This document shows, piece by piece, positions 27,964 through 35,791 of a DNA stretch of 64,000 nucleotides. Made by a program: the position numbers and the translations under genes. Source of the stretch: an uncultured Prevotellaceae bacterium (lineage in GTDB: Bacteria; Bacteroidota; Bacteroidia; Bacteroidales; Bacteroidaceae); the NCBI GenBank assembly GCA_902776665.1, contig CACYQZ010000005.1, positions 34,869 through 98,868 of the forward strand, given 5' to 3'. Every line of letters begins with the position of its first letter. Position 1 is the first letter of the stretch. The notes beneath the pieces are model-generated. The model had not been told where the DNA came from. It saw only the letters and a program-made list of their open reading frames with translations, and did no database searches.

Positions 27964-28005
27964 TTTTCTTTTATTCTGATTTTCTGATTTTGCGATAAAT
28001 AACGT

Positions 28006-28014
28006 GCAAAGGTA
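28006..28014 (-). promoter_or_regulatory. -7 element of gyrB
   Basis: The minus strand reads TACCTTTGC, 42 bp upstream of the ATG. The upstream half-site is weak. Confidence 0.55.
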
Positions 28015-28108
28015 CTAAAAAAATGCGATATGTCGAAAATTTAGCTGTAAAAAAACTATAAAAAATAGAATAATTCGTGATTTTTTTCCGCTTTTCATCT
28101 ACAATTTG

Positions 28109-28117
28109 TACCTTTGT
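28109..28117 (+). promoter_or_regulatory. -7 element of dsbD
   Basis: TACCTTTGT lies 54 bp before the dsbD ATG, divergent from the gyrB element about 95 bp away. Confidence 0.55.
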
Positions 28118-28171
28118 AAGCGCAAAACTTGTTTTGTCGATAAAAATGACTCAAAAAATCAACTTAATAAC

Positions 28172-30235
28172 ATGAAAAAACTGACGATTATTTGTTTGTT
28201 GCTGTCTGTTTTCAGCCTGACGACGCTGGCGCAGATGCAAGACCCTGTGAAGTTTACAACGCAGTTGAAAACGGGCTCGGGTGCCGAGGCTGAAATGGTT
28301 TTCAGTGCGACGATTGCACCCGGATGGCACGTCTATTCGACGAATCTCGGACAAGACGGCCCGATTGAGGCATCGCTGCACGTGAACAAGATGGACGGTG
28401 CGGAACTCGTGGGCAAACTGACGCCGAAAGGCAAGGAGATTTCGCAGTTCGACGAGATGTTCGGGATGAAACTGCGGTATTTCGAAAATTCGGTGCAGTT
28501 TGTGCAGAAGGTGAAGTTCACCAAGCCGCAGTACGACATCGACGCGTATCTGGAATGGGGCGCGTGCAACGATGAGATGTGTCTGCCGCCGAGCGAGGCC
28601 GCGCTGAAAGCGAGTGGGAAGGCCCCAAGCGTGGCAAACGATGCCAATTCTGAGAAAGAAGAGGACAAAAAAGTCGAGGAGAACAAGGAACAAGAAGACG
28701 AAGAAACCGCGAAAATAAAGGAGGATTCACTGGCTGCCCCAAACGACTCTCTTAACACCGACAGTCTGGCGATGATTTCCGCTGGAAATATCGACAACGA
28801 GGGACTTTGGCGCCCCGTCATTTCGGAACTTCGTGCGATGGGTAGTGGCGACAACATTGCGAACCATTCGCTGTGGTACATCCTGCTGATGGGATTCGTC
28901 GGCGGACTATTGGCGGTGGCGATGCCGTGCATTTGGCCGATTATCCCGATGACGGTGAGTTTCTTCCTGAAACGGGCAAAAGACGACAAGAAAAAGGGCA
29001 TCAAAGACGCTTTTACCTACGGCATTTCGATTATCGTGATTTATTTGGGTCTGGGACTGCTCGTCACGGCGATTTTCGGTTCCGACACGCTCAACGCGAT
29101 GTCCACCAACGCCGTTTTCAACATTTTCCTTTTCCTGTTGCTCGTCGTTTTCGCGCTGTCGTTCTTCGGATGGTTTGAAATCAAACTGCCCGACCGCTGG
29201 GCGAATGCTGTCGATACGAAAGCCTCATCGACGAGCGGACTGCTCTCGATTTTCCTGATGGCATTCACGCTTGTGCTGGTTTCGTTCTCGTGCACCGCCC
29301 CGATTATCGGCCTTTTGCTGGTGGAAACAACCACCAACGGCAACTGGTTGGCACCTGCACTGGGAATGTTCGGATTTGCGCTCGCCCTCGCCCTGCCGTT
29401 CACGCTTTTCGCGCTGTTCCCGCAGTGGTTGAAGCAGGCTCCGAAGTCGGGTTCATGGATGACGACCATCAAAATCGTGCTCGGTTTCATCGAATTGGCC
29501 TTCGCACTGAAATTCTTCTCGGTGGCCGACCTTGCCTATGGCTGGCACTTGCTCGACCGCGAGGTGTTCCTCTCGCTCTGGATTGTGATTTTCGCCCTGC
29601 TCGGCGCTTATCTCGTGGGCTGGCTGAAGTTCCAAGAAGACGAAATCGGCGGCAATCTCAACAAACCGATGCCCGTGCTTTGCATCATGGGCGGACTGGT
29701 GTCGTTTGCCTTCGCCGTGTATATGATTCCGGGTCTGTGGGGTGCGCCGTGCAAGGCCGTGAGTGCTTTCGCACCACCGATGAACACGCAAGATTTCAAC
29801 CTCAATACAAAAACCGTTGAGGCTCGTTTCACCGACTACGAACAGGGTATGGCTGCCGCGAAAGCCGAGGGAAAACCCGCGTTCATCGATTTCACGGGCT
29901 TCGGATGCGTGAATTGTCGGAAAATGGAGGCTGCTGTGTGGACCGACCCGCGTGTGGCAGATATTCTGAAGAAAGACTACGTACTGATTTCGCTGTTCGT
30001 CGATGACAAAACACCGCTCGCCGAACCGTTTGAAGTGACCGACGCCGAAGGCAACACGAAGACGCTGCGCACCGTCGGAGCGAAGTGGAGCTATTTGCAG
30101 AGCCATAAGTTCGGTGCGAATGCCCAGCCGTTTTACGTAGCAGTCGATGCCGACGGCAATCCTCTCACGGGCTCTTACGGCTATAAAGAGGACGTTCCGG
30201 CCTTCTTGGAATTCCTTCAAAGCCCCCTAAAATAG
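28172..30235 (+). CDS. dsbD: Thiol:disulfide interchange protein DsbD
   Basis: DsbD passes electrons from cytoplasmic thioredoxin across the inner membrane to periplasmic partners. ATG 28172 gives signal peptide MKKLTIICLLLSVFSLTTLA and 687 residues. The N-terminal domain has the redox pair in CNDEMCLPP. A Glu/Lys-rich linker (about 150-190) follows. The transmembrane core carries the paired cysteines in AMPCIWPIIPMTVSFF and FSCTAPIIG with about eight helices. The C-terminal thioredoxin-like domain has FTGFGCVNCRKMEAAVW. All six redox cysteines are therefore visible. The last codons and the TAG lie inside a copy of the GC-rich element, so the C-terminus QSPLK may be repeat-derived. Confidence 0.95.
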   Translation: MKKLTIICLLLSVFSLTTLAQMQDPVKFTTQLKTGSGAEAEMVFSATIAPGWHVYSTNLGQDGPIEASLHVNKMDGAELVGKLTPKGKEISQFDEMFGMKLRYFENSVQFVQKVKFTKPQYDIDAYLEWGACNDEMCLPPSEAALKASGKAPSVANDANSEKEEDKKVEENKEQEDEETAKIKEDSLAAPNDSLNTDSLAMISAGNIDNEGLWRPVISELRAMGSGDNIANHSLWYILLMGFVGGLLAVAMPCIWPIIPMTVSFFLKRAKDDKKKGIKDAFTYGISIIVIYLGLGLLVTAIFGSDTLNAMSTNAVFNIFLFLLLVVFALSFFGWFEIKLPDRWANAVDTKASSTSGLLSIFLMAFTLVLVSFSCTAPIIGLLLVETTTNGNWLAPALGMFGFALALALPFTLFALFPQWLKQAPKSGSWMTTIKIVLGFIELAFALKFFSVADLAYGWHLLDREVFLSLWIVIFALLGAYLVGWLKFQEDEIGGNLNKPMPVLCIMGGLVSFAFAVYMIPGLWGAPCKAVSAFAPPMNTQDFNLNTKTVEARFTDYEQGMAAAKAEGKPAFIDFTGFGCVNCRKMEAAVWTDPRVADILKKDYVLISLFVDDKTPLAEPFEVTDAEGNTKTLRTVGAKWSYLQSHKFGANAQPFYVAVDADGNPLTGSYGYKEDVPAFLEFLQSPLK

Positions 30236-30248
30236 GGGATTGGAGGTC
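30220..30248 (+). repeat. GC-rich element overlapping the dsbD stop codon
   Basis: AAAGCCCCCT followed by AAAATAGGGG and ATTGGAGG forms a short hairpin CCCCTA-AAA-TAGGGG. It supplies the dsbD TAG. The left side matches the elements at 7047 and 24590. Confidence 0.65.
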
Positions 30249-30276
30249 TTCATCAAACTAAAAACTACTACCAACC

Positions 30277-31563
30277 ATGAACAAAGAAAAACGCGAGGCC
30301 ATCATCAGCCTCATTCAGAAAGAAGTGGTGCCTGCCATTGGCTGTACGGAACCGATGGCTGTGGCGCTGTGTACGGCTCGGGCAACGGAAATGCTCGGCT
30401 GCCGACCCGAGAAAATCACCGCACAACTCAGTGGAAACATTCTGAAAAACGCGATGGGTGTGGGTATTCCGGGCACGGGAATGATTGGACTGCCCATCGC
30501 CATCGCGCTCGGTGCGCTCATCGGCAAGTCGGAGTATCAACTCGAAGTGCTGAAAGACCTCACGCCCGAGGCGTTGGAAGAAGGAAAACGGTTTATCGCT
30601 GAAAATCGCATCCAAATCGGTGTGAAAACCGACATTTGCGAAATTCTCTACATCGAAATCACTTGCGAGGCCGGTGGAAAGAGCGAAACCGCGATTATCG
30701 AGGGGAGTCATACGAATTTCAGGAGTGAAGGAGTAAGGAGTGAAGGAGTAAAGGGAGTAGAAAAATCAGAAGAGGATAATTGTCAATTGTCAACTGTCAA
30801 TTGTCAATTGAGTTTGCGTCTCGTCTATGACTTCGCGATGGAAACGCCCGTCGAGGAACTTCGTTTCATTCTGAAAACACGTGACATGAACATGGCGGCG
30901 GCTCGCGAATCGCTTAAACACAACTACGGCCACAACCTCGGAAAAACCATCGAGCGACCGCTTGCAAAGGGAATTTTCGGCAACAGCATCTACTCACATA
31001 TCATTTCGAAGACCGCTGCCGCCTGCGACGCTCGCATGGGGGGCGCGATGATTCCCGTCATGTCGAATTCGGGTTCGGGAAACCAAGGCATTTGTGCCAC
31101 GAATCCCGTCGCCGTCTATGCCGAAGAAAACGAAAACACCGAGGAAGAACTCATCCGCGCTCTGACACTCTCGCACCTCACCGCCATTTATATTAAGGAG
31201 TCGCTCGGTCGGCTTTCGGCCCTTTGCGGCTGCGTCGTGGCAGGCATCGGCTCGAGCGTCGGCATCACCTATCTGATGGGCGGCGACTACGAGCGCATCT
31301 GTCGTTCGGTCAAAAACATGATTGCCAACCTCACGGGAATGATTTGCGACGGCGCAAAACCTTCGTGTGCACTGAAAATCGCGTCGGGCGTATCGACCGC
31401 CGTCATGTCAGCCGTGCTGTCGATGGAAGGAAAATGCGTGAGTTCAGCCGAGGGAATCGTCGATGATTGTGTCGATAAAACCATCCACAACCTCACGAGC
31501 ATCGGTGCCGAGGCCATGTGCCAGACCGATCACAAGGTGCTCGACATCATGACGCATAAATAA
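30277..31563 (+). CDS. L-cysteine desulfidase-like protein (UPF0597/YhaM family) with repeat-derived linker
   Basis: This family contains L-cysteine desulfidases, oxygen-sensitive [4Fe-4S] enzymes that cleave cysteine to pyruvate, ammonia and sulfide. The motif VVPAIGCTEP (Cys23) opens the protein. Later conserved segments include GGAMIPVMSNSGSGNQGI, LCGCVVAGIGSSVGITYLMGG and MICDGAKPSCALKIASGVSTAVMSA, with cysteines suitable for the cluster. The substrate is inferred from the family. Between GSHTNF and LRLVYDFA the linker is built from two unrelated tandem arrays: SEGVRSEGVK (15-bp unit) and NCQLSTVNCQLS (7-bp unit). Both keep the frame. The gene converges with the EEP protein after 3 bp. 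Confidence 0.88.
   Translation: MNKEKREAIISLIQKEVVPAIGCTEPMAVALCTARATEMLGCRPEKITAQLSGNILKNAMGVGIPGTGMIGLPIAIALGALIGKSEYQLEVLKDLTPEALEEGKRFIAENRIQIGVKTDICEILYIEITCEAGGKSETAIIEGSHTNFRSEGVRSEGVKGVEKSEEDNCQLSTVNCQLSLRLVYDFAMETPVEELRFILKTRDMNMAAARESLKHNYGHNLGKTIERPLAKGIFGNSIYSHIISKTAAACDARMGGAMIPVMSNSGSGNQGICATNPVAVYAEENENTEEELIRALTLSHLTAIYIKESLGRLSALCGCVVAGIGSSVGITYLMGGDYERICRSVKNMIANLTGMICDGAKPSCALKIASGVSTAVMSAVLSMEGKCVSSAEGIVDDCVDKTIHNLTSIGAEAMCQTDHKVLDIMTHK
30721..30757 (+). repeat. 15-bp (8+7) tandem array inside the desulfidase gene
   Basis: AGGAGTGA-AGGAGTA occurs twice and decays into AAGGGAGTAG. It is in frame, encoding RSEGVRSEGVKGV. Confidence 0.85.
30781..30810 (+). repeat. Heptamer array inside the desulfidase gene (in frame, 10 codons)
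   Basis: TGTCAAT, TGTCAAC, TGTCAAT, TGTCAAT plus TG encodes CQLSTVNCQL (residues 169-178). It is nearly perfect and probably recent. Confidence 0.9.
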
Positions 31564-31566
31564 CCC

Positions 31567-32565
31567 TTATCTCAGCCTGACGAACACGGGATAGTGGTCC
31601 GACGGAAGGCGACGCTCGTAACGAGTGAAGTCGATTTCCTGCGGTGCATCAGCCGACTTCATTTGCTGCGCGGAAGTCGTGTCGGGTGTCCAATAGCTGT
31701 CGGTCAGCACGGCATAAGCCTCGACCTCGGTCGGCACAGACACAAAAATGTGGTCGATGCGACTTTTCGTGAACAAATCCGACTTAAAACTGTTGAACGT
31801 GCCGTTTTCGGCGAAACGAATTCGAGCGCAGTCGTAACTATCCTTCAAAATGCCCGATTCGACGAAAATCCGATAAATTTCATCGTCTTGATCGACGTTG
31901 AAATCGCCCGTGAGAATGACGGGGACGTTGGGTGTCGAACGCTGTGTGATGGGTGAAGGCTGGGCGGTCAGTTCCTTGATTTTCTGCACGACGAGTTTCG
32001 CCGCCTCGCGTCGCGCCACCTTGCCGACGTGGTCCATGTGGAGGTTGAAAAAGAAGAAATCGTCGTCTTTCAACCCCAGTTGGTCGTCTTTCAGGGCGAA
32101 TCGCTCGTTGATGGCAAATCGTCCCCATGTGCAGATTCGCACACAGGCCGCATCCCAACCCAGACTGGGCTTTTCGGGCGTTTCGCTGAGCCAGAAATTG
32201 CCCTGGTCGAGCAGTTGCACATGGTCTTTTTTATAGAAAATGGCGGCATATTCGCCCTTCGTCATGCCGTCGTCGCGTCCCACGCCGATGCAGTCGTAGC
32301 CGTCGAGCCTTTCGAGCATGTCAACCAACTGTTCGTGGAGCACCTCTTGCGCCCCGAAAATGTCGGGTGCCATGAAGTTCACTTGGTCGCAAATCACCTG
32401 ACAGCGCTTCTGCCAAAAGTCACCGCGAGCCGCGTCGCCACCGTTTTTGTAGCGGATGTTATACGAACCCACGAGCATCGGCTGTGCCGTCGCAGGCGAA
32501 AATTGGAACCACACTGCGAAAGCCATCAGCAGTGTCGCAAAAAATCGATTTCGATCCATTTTCAT
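31567..32565 (-). CDS. Secreted endonuclease/exonuclease/phosphatase family protein
   Basis: The 332-residue protein has a signal peptide (FFATLLMAFAVWFQFSPATA). The EEP fold is complete: VGSYNIRYKN, FGAQEVLHEQL (catalytic Glu), FFFFNLHMDHVGKVARREAA, VILTGDFNVDQDD and LPSDHYPVFVRLR (catalytic His). The secreted Bacteroidetes members act as phosphodiesterases or nucleases; the substrate here is unknown. Residues 204-213 (SPITQRSTPN) come from a degenerate heptamer array just before the VPVILTGDFN strand. They resemble the insertion in the PLP lyase at 40162. ATG 32565 and 32559 are both possible starts. Confidence 0.88.
   Translation of the reverse strand: MKMDRNRFFATLLMAFAVWFQFSPATAQPMLVGSYNIRYKNGGDAARGDFWQKRCQVICDQVNFMAPDIFGAQEVLHEQLVDMLERLDGYDCIGVGRDDGMTKGEYAAIFYKKDHVQLLDQGNFWLSETPEKPSLGWDAACVRICTWGRFAINERFALKDDQLGLKDDDFFFFNLHMDHVGKVARREAAKLVVQKIKELTAQPSPITQRSTPNVPVILTGDFNVDQDDEIYRIFVESGILKDSYDCARIRFAENGTFNSFKSDLFTKSRIDHIFVSVPTEVEAYAVLTDSYWTPDTTSAQQMKSADAPQEIDFTRYERRLPSDHYPVFVRLR
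31927..31956 (-). repeat. Degenerate heptamer array inside the EEP gene (in frame, 10 codons)
   Basis: On the coding strand TCACCCA, TCACACA, GCGTTCG, ACACCCA plus AC encodes SPITQRSTPN. It compares with SPNTQHPTPN from the (CAACACC)n array at 40162. Confidence 0.6.
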
Positions 32566-32596
32566 TTCAGTTTTATGTTAACAACGTATTTTTACT

Positions 32597-32605
32597 GCAA
32601 AAATA
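32597..32605 (-). promoter_or_regulatory. -7 element of the EEP gene
   Basis: The minus strand reads TATTTTTGC about 32 bp upstream of the start. No clear TTG is found at normal spacing. Confidence 0.4.
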
Positions 32606-32689
32606 TCAAATTTTCTGGAGAAAATATTCTTTCAATCTGATTTTTCACATTTTTTTTCAAAATAATTTTCATTTTTAAGAAAAAAGTAG

Positions 32690-32698
32690 TAACTTTGC
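32690..32698 (+). promoter_or_regulatory. -7 element of the GEVED-sulfatase pair
   Basis: TAACTTTGC lies 80 bp upstream of the start at 32779, within an A/T-rich region. Confidence 0.55.
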
Positions 32699-32778
32699 AG
32701 CCATCAGGATACTTCATCCACTATTTATATTATCGAAACACTATCAAATCACAAACCAAAATAATATTGACGATACAA

Positions 32779-34143
32779 ATGAAAACCATCAAACTATTTT
32801 TCGTGACTTGGCTGCTGTCATTGACATCGGTGACAGCCGCCAATCACACTTTTTCGTCGGAAAAGACCTACACCATCCGCTGCTACCACAGCAACAGCGC
32901 GTTTGTCTATCAGAGTGGCAACCAGACGGGAACGGGCAACTTCGACACGTCGAAAATGTCGTGGTGGGTGCTTGTTCCGACCGACAAAGACGATTGCTAC
33001 TACATCAAGAACGCCACGACGGGCAAGTACGTGCAAAGTTCGAAAGGACTGGCGCAGAATGTGGCCGTGACAATGGGCGACACGCCTGTCGAGTTTGAAA
33101 TCAAGAAAGACGAGACCAACGGAGCGGTGACGAAAGGCTATTATTATATGGCCAGTACCGACAACGACCCGATTTCCATCGTCGGCGACGTGACGAAAGG
33201 ATTGAACTGGTCGGTGGATTATGCCTGCGTCGTGACGTGGTGGATTAAGACTGGTCGCAAAAATTCCTACTGGGACATCGTCGAAGACGAGTATCGCTAC
33301 AGCCCGAACACCATCGACGTGTCGGACTACAGCCGTCAGGTGCAGATGTATTCCGTGCCCTGTGGAACGACGGGAAAGGCGTACTTGAAGAAAGCCGACA
33401 TCGCAGGCGACGACATTCTCGGCGAGTTGCATTATTCGGTGACGTCGAAGCCATCGAAGGCGCACGTGGTCTATACCGACCAGAAGGCCGAGGTGAAACA
33501 GGGCGGAACGCTGCCGCTGACCGTCACTTTGGCCAACAGCAACGCCAATGTTCGCACGTTTGCCTATGCCGACTGGGACAAGGACGGCGTGTTCGAAGTC
33601 AGTCAGGAAATCACGGGCAGTTCGACGACTTTCAATGTCCCTGCCGACGCTGAAATGGGACAGAGCCGACTGCGCATTCGCGTGACTGAGACCGACACTG
33701 ACGGCGCTGAGGACGATGTCATCGGCTATTGCTACGATTTCCTCGTGAACGTAGTGAGTGGCGATGCCAAAATAGAATGGACGGTCGAGGTGAACGACAA
33801 GACGCGCGGAACCGTCACGGCAGAGGAAGTCGGCGGCAATCTGCGAGCCTCCGTCACGCTCTACGGCGACGCGAAATTCAAGGGTTGGAAGCTGATGCAC
33901 AGCTATTTCAAGGGCGAAATGGTAGGTACAAGCACCGAAATCGAACTGCCTTTGACGCAGAGCATCCGCCTCGTGGCCATTCTCTCGCCCAACACGAAGG
34001 ACATTCCTTCCGACATCGCCATCGCAGATCGCGAATCGAAGGCCGAGAGTGCTATCTACAACCTGCAAGGCGTCAAAATGGACGGCAAAAACCTGCCGAA
34101 AGGCATCTACATCGTCAACAACAAGAAAAAAATCATCAAATAA
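32779..34143 (+). CDS. Secreted GEVED-domain protein with T9SS sorting signal
   Basis: ATG 32779 (MKTIKLFFVTWLLSLTSVTA) is chosen for its signal peptide. The 454-residue protein has an N-terminal module (about 25-150) with CYHSNSAFVYQSG and CYYIKNATTGKYVQS, resembling a carbohydrate-binding beta-trefoil. A GEVED-like domain follows at about 240-340 (FAYADWDKDGVFEVSQEI, MGQSRLRIRVTETDTDGAEDDV). The C-terminus IYNLQGVKMDGKNLPKGIYIVNNKKKIIK type is a T9SS type A sorting domain. It is therefore probably surface-displayed. It lies 12 bp upstream of a sulfatase, so the two likely act on the same glycan; binding is inferred. Confidence 0.8.
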   Translation: MKTIKLFFVTWLLSLTSVTAANHTFSSEKTYTIRCYHSNSAFVYQSGNQTGTGNFDTSKMSWWVLVPTDKDDCYYIKNATTGKYVQSSKGLAQNVAVTMGDTPVEFEIKKDETNGAVTKGYYYMASTDNDPISIVGDVTKGLNWSVDYACVVTWWIKTGRKNSYWDIVEDEYRYSPNTIDVSDYSRQVQMYSVPCGTTGKAYLKKADIAGDDILGELHYSVTSKPSKAHVVYTDQKAEVKQGGTLPLTVTLANSNANVRTFAYADWDKDGVFEVSQEITGSSTTFNVPADAEMGQSRLRIRVTETDTDGAEDDVIGYCYDFLVNVVSGDAKIEWTVEVNDKTRGTVTAEEVGGNLRASVTLYGDAKFKGWKLMHSYFKGEMVGTSTEIELPLTQSIRLVAILSPNTKDIPSDIAIADRESKAESAIYNLQGVKMDGKNLPKGIYIVNNKKKIIK

Positions 34144-34155
34144 AACCGAAAAATC

Positions 34156-35670
34156 ATGAAAGCAAACAAATTATTATACGGTCTGGCCATGACGCCGGCA
34201 CTCGCCTGTGGACAACAAAGCGAAAAACCGAACATCATCTTCGTGCTGTGCGACGACATGGGCTGGGGCGACCTCGGCTGCTACGGTCAGCAGTATATTT
34301 CCACGCCCAACATCGACCGCATGGCTCGTGAGGGAATGCAGTTTATGCAGGCCTACTGCGGTAGTCCCGTGTCGGCACCGTCGCGTGCCTCGCTGATGAC
34401 GGGACAGCACAGCGGACACACGAAAATCCGTGGAAACAAAGAGTATTGGAACACCTCGGGCTACGTCTATTACAACGGTAATCAAGACTACAAGGTTGTT
34501 GGACAGGAACCGCTCGACAAAAACCACGTTGTTTTGCCTGAAATTATGAAAGACAACGGCTATACGACGGCGCAGTTCGGAAAATGGGCTGGCGGCTACG
34601 AAGGCAGCGAATCGACGCCCGACAAGCGCGGTGTAGATGAGTTCTACGGACCGATTTGCCAGTTCCAGGCCCACGCTTATTATCCGAATTTCCTCAACAA
34701 ATACAGCCGTGCCGATGGCGACAAGGCGGTCAAGCGCGAAATTCTGGAGGAAAACATCAAGTACAAATTCACGACCGACGAATATTTCAAGCGTCCGCAG
34801 TACAGCGCCGACATGATTCACCAGAAAGCCCTTGAATGGATTGACAAGCAGACTGCCGATAAGCCTTTCTACGGTCTTTTCACCTATACCCTGCCCCACG
34901 CTGAATTGGCACAGCCCGAGGACTCGATTTACCTGAGTTACAAGGCGAAATTCTGCGAAGACAAGACTTGGGGCGGCGATGTGGGCAGTTGGTACCACCG
35001 CGTGACGAACACCCACGCGCAATTCGCCGGTATGATTACCCGACTCGATGCCTACATGGGCGAAATCATGGATAAACTCAAGGAAAAAGGCTTTGACGAG
35101 AACACGATTCTGATTTTCTCATCGGACAACGGTCCTCACGAGGAGGGCGGTGCCGATCCGACCTTCTTCAACCGCGACGGCGTGCTGAAAGGCATCAAGC
35201 GCAGTTGCAACGAGGGTGGAATCCGCGTTCCGTTCATCGTGCGCTGGCCTGGAAAGGTGCCCGCAGGCGTGAAAAACGACCATCAACTGGCGTTCTACGA
35301 CGTCATGCCGACCTTCTGTGAACTGATTGGCGTTGAAAATTATGTCGAGAAGTACAAAAGATCGCAAAGTGGTGGCAAAGAAGACTATTTCGACGGCATT
35401 TCATTCCTGCCGACGCTGCTCGGCAACGACGCTGCACAACAGAAGCACGACTATCTCTATTGGGAACTCAATCCGCAAATCGGTGTGCGTCAGGGTAATT
35501 GGAAACTCATCGTTAGAAACGGCAACTGCGAACTCTACGACCTTGCTTCCGACGTTCACGAAGACACCAACATCGCGAGCCAGTATCCCGAGAAACTCGC
35601 CGAACTGAAAGCCATCGTCCGCCAAGCGCACGTGGATAGTTCGATGTTCCCCATCACGTTGCCGAAATAA
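34156..35670 (+). CDS. Arylsulfatase-type sulfatase, serine type, lipoprotein
   Basis: The 504-residue S1-family sulfatase hydrolyses sulfate esters. Its signal ends LAMTPALAC, a lipobox-like cleavage site (Cys18). The metal site is FVLCDDMGWGD (Asp33, Asp34). The formylglycine signature is VSAPSRASLMTG, with serine (Ser73) rather than cysteine at the modified position. It therefore needs an anSME radical-SAM maturase, which is not in this window. FSSDNGPHEEGG supplies the distal metal ligands. The substrate is unknown; the pairing with a T9SS GEVED protein suggests a surface glycan. Confidence 0.92.
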   Translation: MKANKLLYGLAMTPALACGQQSEKPNIIFVLCDDMGWGDLGCYGQQYISTPNIDRMAREGMQFMQAYCGSPVSAPSRASLMTGQHSGHTKIRGNKEYWNTSGYVYYNGNQDYKVVGQEPLDKNHVVLPEIMKDNGYTTAQFGKWAGGYEGSESTPDKRGVDEFYGPICQFQAHAYYPNFLNKYSRADGDKAVKREILEENIKYKFTTDEYFKRPQYSADMIHQKALEWIDKQTADKPFYGLFTYTLPHAELAQPEDSIYLSYKAKFCEDKTWGGDVGSWYHRVTNTHAQFAGMITRLDAYMGEIMDKLKEKGFDENTILIFSSDNGPHEEGGADPTFFNRDGVLKGIKRSCNEGGIRVPFIVRWPGKVPAGVKNDHQLAFYDVMPTFCELIGVENYVEKYKRSQSGGKEDYFDGISFLPTLLGNDAAQQKHDYLYWELNPQIGVRQGNWKLIVRNGNCELYDLASDVHEDTNIASQYPEKLAELKAIVRQAHVDSSMFPITLPK

Positions 35671-35676
35671 TCCATT

Positions 35677-35718
35677 TTCGAGATTCGATTTTCGAGGAAC
35701 GAGATTCGAGAAGCGACT
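35677..35718 (+). repeat. Heptamer array (6 units) after the sulfatase stop
   Basis: TTCGAGA, TTCGATT, TTCGAGG, AACGAGA, TTCGAGA, AGCGACT begin 6 bp after the TAA. Confidence 0.8.
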
Positions 35719-35734
35719 TTTTAAGATTCAATTG

Positions 35735-35771
35735 AAAAAAGCCCCAGAAACCGAAGTTTCCGGGGCTTTTT
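35735..35771. terminator. Bidirectional terminator between sulfatase and M16 peptidase
   Basis: AAAAAA-GCCCCAGAAAC-CGAA-GTTTCCGGGGC-TTTTTT: an 11-position stem with one A/C mismatch and T-runs on both strands, between convergent genes. Confidence 0.9.
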
Positions 35772-35791
35772 CATTTCGAAAAATTCAGCGA

